Source of the DNA: Cristatella mucedo
Taxonomy: Eukaryota > Bryozoa > Phylactolaemata > Cristatellidae
Direction: 5' to 3'
NCBI GenBank assembly: GCA_009760855.2
Contig: WPIO01000168.1
Location: 55,001-119,000 of the forward strand
DNA: 64,000 nucleotides
Shown: piece after piece, positions 10,189 to 22,132 of the stretch
How the letters are laid out: every line of letters starts with the position of its first letter
Position numbering within the stretch: position 1 is the stretch's first letter
The notes under the pieces: model-generated
The model's database searches: none
The model's input: only the letters and a program-made list of their open reading frames with translations
What the model was told of the DNA's origin: nothing
Position numbers and translations under genes: made by a program

Positions 10189-11251
10189 AGCGCGATCGAA
10201 TGCATGGTAGCGGCCTGAGCTGGCCCTGGGTCACCTGCGCAGCTTGATTGCTATGAGCAATATTGCTATGAGCAATTTATGAGCAAAAGCTATAGGCGCC
10301 TGGTTCTGGCCGCCGGACAAAGGATGTGGCGACCCACAGGGACGAGGAAGCTGGGCTGCGGTGTCGGTACCGCATTGCAAAGACCGTGCCTCGATTATTC
10401 TAGGCTTGCATATTCGAATCCATCGCTAGAGTCGAGAGACTTTGATATACCATCGAATGGTCGCAAAAGCAACCGGAAATGTAGCGAGGTCGGAAGTGAC
10501 AGTAGGAGAGCAAGGAGTCAGCTAGCAACATGATGCCGAGCCCAGAGTCGAGGGTCAGCAGAGGTATCATTATTGAACATTTCAAAGCATTTCGGAGCCG
10601 TTGACAACTCACTCGAGTCAATGGGCTAAGTGGCCAGTGCTGCTGTACTGAAGTGTATAGCCCTCGTTACCAGCTCAGAGGGGTACCTATAGTAGCAAAT
10701 GTCGAGAGTGGTGTCTTTTGAGGACAGGTTTCAGCGCTCTGCCAGTAGCCCAATTCTAGCTTTAGGGTAAGCTGCACGAATTGGACGACCCAGGTTCGAG
10801 CGTGTTCTAATATACTTGCAGGCCATCCTTTGTTGATGACTGAAATCTGGTTGGGAGGTGAGGTGGTCAATGGTCTTCCGGAGCTGTATACATGACGTGA
10901 TTGAGTCAGCTGACCTTTACTTTAAGTTTTCTTTACTTAAATATTGAAAACTAAAATACGTTGCATGCCGTCTGCTGCAGGTACAGTAAGTCTCTCCTCT
11001 CTTCGTGTGTCTGCTGTGTAATACACGGCTCTTGCTTTACGTCGGCTCTTGCTTTACGGCAGCTCTGGCCATGGGCTGCCGGAGCTGCTTAATTCGTCCT
11101 GAAGCAATGGCTTCAAAATAGCGAAAGCGGTAGTGGCGTTAGTTTGAGACCAGCCTGGCAGTCGTGCTGCCTGTACGTTAACGCTACGCGAACACACACA
11201 AGTGCTGCTGCTGCCGCCGCTGCTGCTGCTGCATCGCCGGGGCACTTGAAT
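10189..11251. other. Upstream flank of the LRRC46-like gene
   Basis: No repeat or exon recognised. The promoter and any 5' UTR exon of the LRRC46-like gene should lie here; no TATA box or other element could be singled out. Confidence 0.3.
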
Positions 11252-11482
11252 ATGCTGCCGCCCACTGCTGCCTTGCCCCAGCTGTTGCCTTGCATGCACG
11301 AAAGTCGATGCATGAAAGTCGCTTGCACTCGAAAGTCGCTTACGGCTGCAAATGCTTTTGTTCGCGGCAGAGCCAGGGCTGTCGGCGAGCTGACGCACGT
11401 CCGACTCGACCGCGAGAACATTGGAGAGCTCGATGGTTTGGAGGTGCTTGGTGCCAGCGTCAGGTGCCTCTACCTGCAGCAC
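11252..11482 (+). CDS. LRRC46: LRRC46-like exon 1
   Basis: Encodes the N-terminus, with TRKSLT and ELTHVRLDRENI, and ends after LYLQH. The donor is CAC|GTAAGC, phase 0. A GCT/GCC microsatellite (11203-11233) lies just upstream. The exact start is uncertain. Confidence 0.8.
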
Positions 11483-14400
11483 GTAAGCACATTCGTTCCT
11501 GTCCCTTGATCCCGATAACCTTTGGTCCAGTTGATTAAGGATAATAATAATAGGGAAACATTCTTATAGCACCGAAAGAGAACTAGATCGGTTTTTCTAG
11601 ACACTTCTCATGTGCTAGAAAGAAAACCCAGCGGCTGTGCTGTACTAACAGTTAACGTCAGCTGCTTTTTTTGTACGATGGCGTTTCCCTTTGCAGCAAA
11701 TGCAAAGCGCCTAGAAAGAGATGTAGTTCCCTGAGGGCACTTTATCAAGTGCATGATAATAATAATTATTATGGCGCTAGCACCTTATTTTTGATGCAAC
11801 GAAGTCTGCACTTGCTGCTTGCGATTCTGACCCTCAGCACTGCTGCATGGTGAAGCTGTCCTTGGCAGCATATTTATCTGGAATGTTGGTCGCACGTGTA
11901 TCCAAAAAATTAGCTCATTCTCTGTGTGCTGAAGCAGCACATGGCTTAAGGCCCAGATTTCACCAAAAACTGCCTTGGGCGTACGTCGTATTCCATAAAT
12001 GTTGACCTGCTTACAATCGCATCAGCCAAGTACGTTTGAACCCCAGGCATGTTCGCAAAGTGGCGCAAAATATTTCACGGAAATGCCTCGGGAGCCGACG
12101 AAGCAAAACCGATTTGCAGTGCTTGAAAGCATCCAAATGGCGATGCAATCGTCGTTAGAAGACTGCCGGCCATATTGAGGGCCACATGCATGAAGCCAGC
12201 ATACCGAATCCAGCGTGCCGACATAAGTTGGCGCCAGCTAAGCTTGCAGCGATTTCCTCAGCGAGCTTCTGGAGCTGATAATGGACACCGTGTGCTCTGT
12301 TGCATTGTTTAGGAATAATAATAATAATAATAATAATAATGCACTTGATAAAGCGCCCTCAGAGAACTCAATCTTTCTCTAGGCGATTACATTTGCTGCA
12401 AAGGGAAATGCAATTTAATGGTGAGTAATATCATGCTTGATAAACGAACAAAATGGATAACACGGTTTGGTAGTGACATGCACAGGGTCAGCATGCAAAT
12501 GTGGTTAGTGGCAGCATGCACAGTGTCAGCATGCATAAGCACATGAAGCTCGGGGAATCGAAGGGACGAATCACAGGGACCCACTAAATGCTGTCCTAAA
12601 TAGGTGTGTTTTTAAGTTATTTTTAAATGTGGTCAGGTCAGGGGATGTTCTGACGCAGGTCGGGAGGGAGTTCCAGGCTTTGGGAGCATACGAGCTAAAT
12701 GCACGGTCTCCAAAAGATTTGAGGTTTGTACGGGGTATTTGCAGACTGTTGGATTCCGAAAAGTGGGCGGTACAATGCTTGGCCTGATGGGGGAGTAGAT
12801 CTGAGAGATAGGTGGGAGCCAAAGAATGAAGTGACCTTGTACCTAGTATCCTTCTTGGTCAGTACACATGCTCTCAGCTTGTCTGAGCGAGGCTCTGTGA
12901 CTGGTACGATTGTCGGGCTGGTGGATTCTGAGGCATCAGTAACTTTTTCAACACGTTTCACGTCCTTCACCAGGGCATGCAAGGGTTGTTCTCAAGCGGA
13001 TCCCGATACTTGATGGGATGCGAAGCCTGGATAACCTACTGAGAAATCGAGTGCAGCATGATTTTGTATGTTCCGGCCAGGCTTGCCAACCGATTGCAAA
13101 CATCTTACAGTTCATGCCTTTCGTTGACAATGATATTGTGTAGAGTAGCAATTAACAGGTTTTGGAGCTTGATTATTTTAATTCTTTGAGGTTAGTGAAG
13201 CCTTGCAGGGCTGGAAAATCTTCACTTACGACAGTGAATTTCAGGGACTGGAGTCGTTCTATGAGCAGAACGTGAACTTGACCGCTTACTGACAGAGGTG
13301 TAACATTATAGGCGTTTTACCATTGTTCTTTTTTGAGCATTACCGACTAAGCAGCTGAAATGTTAGTTGGAAATGGCTTCGGTATCAACTCGCACTTTCA
13401 AGTCACGGCTAAGGACATTAAGATTAGCATCCCAAGTCGTCGTGGCTGGGTTTGTCGCACATGTAAAGCAAAAGGGGAAATTTCATAGTTAGTATTTAGC
13501 GTTTAGTATTTAATGGCAACGAGCAAGGTGGAGGCTGGGCACCTACACGGTTCACATGTGTACCGCGATAACTACGTAAGCTCGATCCGCTTCGTGGCCT
13601 CTTGACTTGTAACGGTATTCAAAATTCTGGGGTCATGTCGAGTATAGTTATGGACGAGCTTCGACCAGCAATGAACTTAAAACTTAAGTGGCTTAGGCTG
13701 TGAGCCATTATTTCCCGAGACCGGCCAAAGCTCCGGTTAAGATGGAGTCAGCTCGATCTCTGACAGGAGCTTTTCTCTTACGTTGTCCAGATGAATATTG
13801 ATCACACTATGATCGCTCAGAACTTAATGCCAGTCCTCAGCTTGAATATTGCATGACTCAATGAAACTGAGTAAACCCATTAATATGAGTCACACGGTTC
13901 TGAGTTGTGTTGTCGGCGCAAAGGACTCAATCCTTAAAAAAAGGAAATGTGCAACAAATCTCTGCAGCACTTTTCTAAGTCGTCTCAATGTCCTACTCCT
14001 TTTGAAAGTCTTGTTTATCTCATTTGCGTCTCGACCCATGGCCGTTTGTAGCACGACCACGGTAATAATAAGAATAATAATACACTTGATAACACCCTTA
14101 GAGAACTCAATCTTTTTCTATGTGCTTTACGTATGCTGCAAAGGAAGCATGATTGAATGGTTAGTAGCAGCAGGCTCAATAAACAACAATAATCACTAGG
14201 TTAGGGGTGACATGCGCAGGTTCAGCATGCAAGCTTGGTTAGTGGCAGCATGTACAGTGTCAGCACACATAAGCACATAAATGTCTACTCACAGGGATCC
14301 ACTAAAAGTTGTGATAAATAGGTGCATTTGTAGTTTCTTTTTAAATGTGGTCAAGTTAGGGGATGTCGAGACACAAGTCGGGAATGAGTTCTAAGCTTTG

Positions 14401-17400
14401 GGAGCATGCGAACTAACGGCACGGTCCCCAAAGGATTTGAGGTTTGTACGAGGTGTACGTAAACAGTTAGATTTCGAAAAGCGAGTGGCATGGTGTTTAG
14501 CCTGGTGGAGCAGATGATCTGACAGGTAGGCTGGAGACAATGAATGAAGGGACCTGAAAGTGGGCGAATAAATCTTGAAGTCGATGAGTTGCTTGACTGG
14601 CAGCCAGTGCAGGTCGGCGAGAAGTGGTGTGATGTGGCAACTGCGATGCTCACAACAGACAAGCCTAGCTGCAGAGATTTGCACCAGCTGTATGCACCTG
14701 ATTGCACATGCTGGTAGACCAGCAAGCAGTGAGTTAAAGATGTAAAAACGGATGTCACAAATGCATGGACCAACTTAGATGTGGTATCTCTGTCTAAATA
14801 ATCCCAAATTTTAGCAATGTTATGTAGCTGAATGTAGGCTGACTCGATTGTAGAGCTGTGGTCGTCTAACGACATGTCACTTTTGAATATGAAACCTAGA
14901 TTTCGTGCAGATTCAACCGGAGATAAGCTTGCAGAGCCGATTGTGAGCGTTAGCCTTTATAATTTCTGATTCACACTTGGTTTGCCCACAAGTACTAAGT
15001 TGGTTTTATTATCATTCAATTGAAGAAAATTAGCTGCCATCCATGTGAGGATGTCATCAATGTATGGAGCAAGGGAGTTGAGAGAATTCGACATACTCGA
15101 GGTCTGGGAGGGATCAAAGCAAAAGTACAACCGAGTGTCATCCGCATAGAAGTGAAAGCCTGGATTGTGCTCTGCAATTACATCGGCAAGAGGAAGAGTA
15201 TACACCGTGAAAAGATTAGGTCGCGTGCTAAGTCTTGCCTGAGTCTTGGCCGAATAAGTACAACCGTGTTTGGGTGTTGAGTCTTGATCAAGTCTTCCCT
15301 AAATCGTGGACTGCTCCAGTCGTATTGTTGACGTAGATGCCGAAGATTCGAGTAGGTAGGAAGCAAGTAGGAAGTTAGACTCACCGTGTAAATTAAGTTT
15401 AAGGTAGCAAGAGCCACGGACTCCATCGTGATGACTCGTATATTTACAGCGGGCCGTGCATCTGCATTTTATCATATGGATTAACTACACCTTGCTCAGT
15501 CTTCTAGGCTCACTACACAGCACACTACCACTACCCATCACCCCCCCCCCGTGCTGCCCACGTGCTGTCATCCGTTGCATCCCTGCTGGCCCCTGGATCT
15601 AGCTCCGCAGGACTGGCTTGTTTGACTCCTATAGAAATTGGTTGATAATTAATAATGATGAATTTTCTATCATCTTCAAATCGTATTAAAAATTTCTTAT
15701 TATGATTATTACATTATAATCCACTAGTGATGATATGCTTTGTAGCACCGCAATAGGCCTAAATATTTTTTTCGGCACTTTAAAAACATTGCAAATGAAT
15801 GGCGTTTATTGGTCAACATAGACAGTGGTCAGCACACACACAAGTAACACCCAAATCAAGTACATACTTTTATAGAACAGGTAAGGTTTTTGTTTTACCA
15901 AATGTTATCAAATCAGGGGTATGTCGTGACGACAGTCGGAGGTGAGTTCCAGGCTTTGGGAGTATACAAATAAAGGCACGGTCTCCAAAAGATTCGAGGT
16001 GTAGATAAACGGGTTATTTCCGAAAAGCAGGTCGTATGACGCTTAGCTTGGTGGGGGAATAGATCTGTTAAGGAGACTTGAGCCAAAGAATGGAGGGACC
16101 TAAAAGTGAGCGGCAAAACTTTGAAGTCGATGAGAGATGCTTGATGCCTAGGATTCAGCGAGTGGGACATTCACGACAGTCGAGCGAGTCTTAATGGTTT
16201 GGCACCAACTACAAGCCCATTAGTGCACAGCCCGGAAGAACAGACATTGTCGAGTTACTAAATTCGAGACCGGATGTCAGAAATGAGTGTGGTAGTTTGG
16301 ATTCGGGAACTCTGTATTCGCAGGCCAAAATTTTACAGTCTAATCTATATGCCTCAGGAGGAGAGAAGTGAATTTATGGCCTAGGGCTAGTATTCCTCTT
16401 ACATATGGAAGTGAACTTTAAGATTGCATTAATACCACATTGTGAAGAGGGATATCGAGAAACTTCATGGAACGTAGAAAAAGGAATCCAATTGGGATCT
16501 TTACTTTTGTTGATAGACTCCTTTATCTGATCAATACGGCCGACAAACTCCAGAACAAGATCCATTAGATTGCCACAAGGATGTTTAGGCTGACCGTGCG
16601 GAGACCTTGGAGTGGTTAAGGAGGTGCTTGAATGTGGACATTAGCATTTTTCGATTTGGCACTTTCATTTAGCAATATTTTTGTAGAAGCTCGATCTTGG
16701 CCTTACCGATGATAGAGTGACACAGTCAACACTATTCTGCTATTACTATTTATTTTACTAGTCGGTAGAGGGGGCAGTACGGCCTAGCGGTATCACTGGC
16801 TGGGACTGGGCAAGGCTGGGCAGTACTGCGAATGGGGCTTGTGCTGCATGGGGGGCAGTGCTGAGCAGGGGCAGTCCTGCAATGGCAACATTGTATTCTA
16901 GCTATGAAATACCAACAATGTGTGTTTCGATGCTTTCATAGCAATTAGAGCATAAGAAATTCATGAAAGGATTAGTGGTCAGTGGTCAACAATCTGATGT
17001 CCTATGGTTCAGTAACTCACAATATATGTTAGTGCAAATAAAAGAAATTCGATTTTCTGTGGGTAGCAAATCGTAATCATATAGATAATGTAAACTTGGT
17101 GAACATCTCAACTCACTCTTATCCACACGGAACGAGTTAAATTGTGCTTCGAACTGTTCAGCGACTAGGTTTATCTCATCACTGCTAGTTGACAGTTTGA
17201 TGGGTTCATTAAATTTCAGAACCACATCCGAGCTATAGAGAATTTGGAGTTTCTTGCCAATCTACGCTTCCTGGCACTGCAGCACAACAGTATTCGTCGA
17301 ATTGAGAACCTCAGCTGCCTCTGCTTGCTGGGCCTCTTGGATATCTCGCATAACCTGATCGAGGAATATGATTTGGGTAAGTGCTCCGCTTGCCTCTCCG

Positions 17401-20400
17401 TAGTGATCTATGAACTAATCATCGTTGAAAACTGCGACTGTCTTGTTATTAAAAAGAATAATACATTTGTATAGCCCCTCACAGAACGTAACCTATTTCT
17501 AGGAATGCTGCTGCGAATATACATGCCGCAAAGAAAGCATGACCATATGGTTAGTGGTAGCATGTGCGATGTCAGCCTGCATAATAATATAAAATATATA
17601 ATTCATTTGTATAGCGCCCCAAGAGAACTTAATCTCCATTCAGGCGCTTCACATATGCCTCTGGGCTCGAGCCCACGACCTCAGCCAGGCCTCGATCGGG
17701 GCAAGCACCTTAACCGCTGGACCAAACCAGCTCAGCGTATAATATGATTGGTGGTAACTTGCAAGTGTCATCATGAAAATATGGTTTGTGGTAACATGCG
17801 CAGTGTCATCACGCGTAGCACACAAAGGACAGAGGCTGTGAGAAACAGATGGGTTTTTAGCATCTTGTTAAGTGTCTTCAATTCATGAGATATCGGGACG
17901 TCAGTCAGGATTGAGTTCCAGGCTTTGGGAGCACACACCATCTGAGTCAAACTTGGTTTTCTCATAACGAATAAGTTGGTTTTATCATAATTAAATTTGA
18001 GAATTGTTTCTGCCATCCATGTGCAGAGATCGTCAATACATGCAGCTTGGGAGTTATGAGAATTCGACTGAGCTGGAGAGCTGGAAAAGGCCAAAGCTTA
18101 GGTACAGCTGTATGTCGTCGGCATAGACGTGAAAGCCGTGAAGATCGTGCTTGAATGTGGACGCTAGGCTGGTTTTCAAATACCAGAGGTTTGACCAGGT
18201 GTCTCCTTTACTGAAAGAGCTAGGATGGCTGCCGGTTGATCAATTGGTAAAGAGCAAAGTTCTTACGCTGACCCACAAGGCCTGCCACGGTTTGGCTCCT
18301 CCTTATCTAGTTAAACTGCTGCACCAATTTCAGCTTCCTCGTTCCTTCAGCACCTATATGGACAATAAATTAGCTGTTTTCTTTACCGTTCCTCTTCTTA
18401 AAGGCCGTTGGTGACAGAAGCTTTTGCTCTGCACATCCTAAACTGTAGAACTCACTCCTATGATTCTTACGAAACGGAAGCTAATTTCCTGCTGCCAACT
18501 ATGGCACATCTTGTCCATTGAGCTGTTACTTCCATTTTATTACCTTGGCTAATCTCCTGACTCTGCTATGCTTCCCTCTTTCTCTTTGTTGGGTGAGATG
18601 AAGTCTGTTGGCTACCGAATGCATACCGAAAGCCGCTTAGGTTGTGAGTGAGCTATATGAAACTTTCTTGCTTAACACCCACATAGTCTTTGTGGAGTTA
18701 CAGACGGAGATAACAAAATGCAAAGCTGTGATCATGCGAAAATACCAGTGAACAACGCTGCATGTGCCGGTTAGTCTTTCGGAGACCAGGTAGTTTGATC
18801 TGCATCTCCCCCTGTATTGGTTACAATAACATACTCTAATCGGCAGCTATGCTAGCTAGCACATGCTCGAAGCTGCAGACATACATGATGACGAGTACAA
18901 GTGCTGCAGTGACTGCCTGATCAACCGACAAGGCACCAACTTTTTGAAAGTCTGGCAGATAAAGCCAGGGTGGCATGAAAATGTCCCATTTTTGTTGTAA
19001 TGTTTAGTTTTTGCCTGGCTGACAAATTATAATTCTTTTTTGGTTGGTTTTTGGATATGCACATTTTAGTTTGCTTGCACGATTTATAATTTCGTTTTAT
19101 TAGATTACTTGGCATATATATATATATATATACATCTGTAACTGCTCACACCCACGGAGACTCTGTGGATGTTAAGCAGGATAGTTTTGTGTAGCTCGCT
19201 CACAGCCTAAGCGGCTTTCGGTACGCATTCGGTAGCAAACAGACTTCATCTCACCCAACAAAGAGAAAGAGGGAAGCATAGCAGAGTCAGGTGAGCAGTT
19301 GAGGCAGTGAGTAGCATGGAAATAGCAGCTCTGGACGGCTGCAATAGATTTGCCATTGTCGGTAGAAGGCGAGTAGTTGTTGCTGGGGAAGACTTGCAGA
19401 AGTGAATTCTACAGTCTCTGACCTGCCGAGCAAAAGCTTTTACCGCCAACGGTCTTTAAGCAGAGTAATGGAAAAGAAAACTTACTGTTCATTCAGGACC
19501 TGAGGGCCCAAGGAGGCTGAAACTGCTGCTGCAGCAGTTCAGCCAGGTATCAAGCAGCCGAGCCATAGCAGACCTTTGTCAGTGTAAGAACTTTGCTCTA
19601 TATCCATTGATCGACCGTAGCCATGCAAGCTCTTACAGCAGAGGAGACACGTGGTCAAGCCTCTTTGATTTGTAAACTGGCCTTGCAGTCGAATTTATCG
19701 CAAGCTATAGTGTTCTAGTTTCCTTTTTGGTAGCCCAGCCAAAAGGGTAGTACAATGATCTAATCGAGACAGAACTAAGGAGCTAGTCAAATTCTTTGGA
19801 GGCACCGTGGAAGGCAGCTCCTTATCTTAATAATAAAATAATAATAATAATGCACTTGATAAAGCACCTTCAGATAACTCAATCTCTTCCTAGGCGCTTT
19901 ACATTTACTGCAAAGGAAACGCGATTGAATGGTGAGTAATATCATGCTTGATTCACAACATGAACAACGTGCTTAGGGATGATATGTACAGGGTAAGCAT
20001 GCAAAAGTGGTTAGTGGCAGCATGCATAAGCACATGAAGGGCAAGTCACAGGGACCCACTAAATGCTGTTCTAAATAGGTGTGTTTTTAAATCTGGTCAA
20101 GTCAGGGACGTTCTGATGCAAGTCGGGATGGAATTCCAGGCTTTGGGAGCATACGAACTAAATGCACGATCTCCAAAGGATTTGAGGTTTATACGAGGTA
20201 GTGGTAAACTGTTGGATTCCGAAAAGCGAGTGGTACGATGCTTTGCCTGGTGGGGGAGTAGATCTGAAAGATAAGCTGGAGCCAAAGAATGAAGTGACCT
20301 AAAAGTGAGCGACAAAACTTTGAAGTCGATCCGTTGCTTGACTGGTAGCCAGTGCAAGCATCTTAGATAGGGATCAGACGGGAAGGCTAGCTTCGAAGCA

Positions 20401-21949
20401 GTCTTTTAACAAAGCTTTCAAAATTTAGGCAGCTGTCAAAGACAATACCTACATTCCAAGCACACTGTGATGGTCGCACAGCACCGCCACCTATTAGAAG
20501 AGCAAACCGTTCTCGTCCAGCCTCACACTTGAATTTTCCTATGAGCAGCAGTTCCGTTAAATCGTCGTTTAGTATAAGGTGATTTTCGGACGTCCGTGAT
20601 CGATTGTCTTTAAGGCAAGCATTCAGTGTATTAGTCGCTGCTGCCGATTCAGACGGCCTAAACGAGAAATTTTTAGAGTATTGCCAGCAGAAAAGTGGTA
20701 GCCACTTTCGTTGGCCTGAATCTTTTTTCCCAGAGGTTGAGTATAAAAGGAGAACGGCAAAGAACTGAGGGCAGACCCGTGAGGGATTCCACAGGCGACA
20801 GGTCTGGTACGATTTAGACCATGCCAGTGCCTTGTCTGTCAGACCGATTGCTGTTTTCTATCATTCAAGTAGGATATCGTGATTGATGGTGTCGGAGGTA
20901 GCTGATAGATCAAGCAGTACTAGGGCACTGACATTTCTGACACTGACATTACACTGCCATTGTTGTTGCATAGGATGTCATTTTTTACATGGAGGAGAGC
21001 AGTTTCAGTGGATTGCTGCCGATTGAACCCCGATTGAAACTTCTGCATCATCAACCGAAGGCGAAATCCAAGGCAGCTCGTTGGCAGTCCTGAGAGTATC
21101 CAAAGTCTTCGAGCCAGTATTGTATGCTCGCTAGGCCTCTCTGCGAGTGCTGCAGGAGATCGATGCTGCTTGCCAGTCAGAATACCCACCCGTCACTGGC
21201 TGGAAGCAGCTGAACGCATATGCCTGCCAGATTTCGGGTTAATTTTTAAACTTTGCAATTGGCCGGATGTGGTAGGCATGGATGCTAGGTCTCACGTCGT
21301 GATCTTAAATGATCCGTTGAGGGGAACTACTTCGGTGGCCTTCAGCTGGCGAGCAAGACAAAAAACCGTACATCCCAATGGCCGATCTGTTTGATGTGAA
21401 CGTACCACAGCACACTCTAATGAATGGACTCTGCTATTTGGGGATTGGTTCGAGCCACGAAGTAAATCAGTGTCGTCCTGTATGTCACTTCCACTACTTT
21501 GACCGGTTTGACAGGTAGACACCATCAAACGATGTTTACACAATCCAATGTTGTAAACATCATCAAACGATTTATATACCATCAACAAATAAAATATAGA
21601 GACACAAGACCGATGAAATTGCATTTTAATGCAGGAGTGAGCTTGTTAGCAGAAAGCCATGCCAATAGCCACTATGCAATCTGCAGGCAGCTCTTACTCT
21701 GACAGCAATACTGCTCCTCGCTGCGTTTGTTCTGTCGGTGCACAACCAATGGAGTTGTGGTTTTTCGTAGCCGATTTTCTTGTGCAGATATCTGTTGCTG
21801 TTGAATAACCTTTGGATGTTTGTCTTACAGAAGCGTTTCCCAAATCACTGGTCGTACTGAACCTCCAGGGGAATCCTTGCACTTCCTTGACAAGTCACAG
21901 GTATGTAGAGAGAGAGGGGAGAGAATAAAAAGCATGGAGAGAAGAGAGG

Positions 21950-21997
<48 letters not shown>

Positions 21998-22047
21998 GAG
22001 AGTGAGTGTGTGGAGTGAATGAGTGAGTGAGTGAGAGACAGACAGAT

Positions 22048-22132
<85 letters not shown>

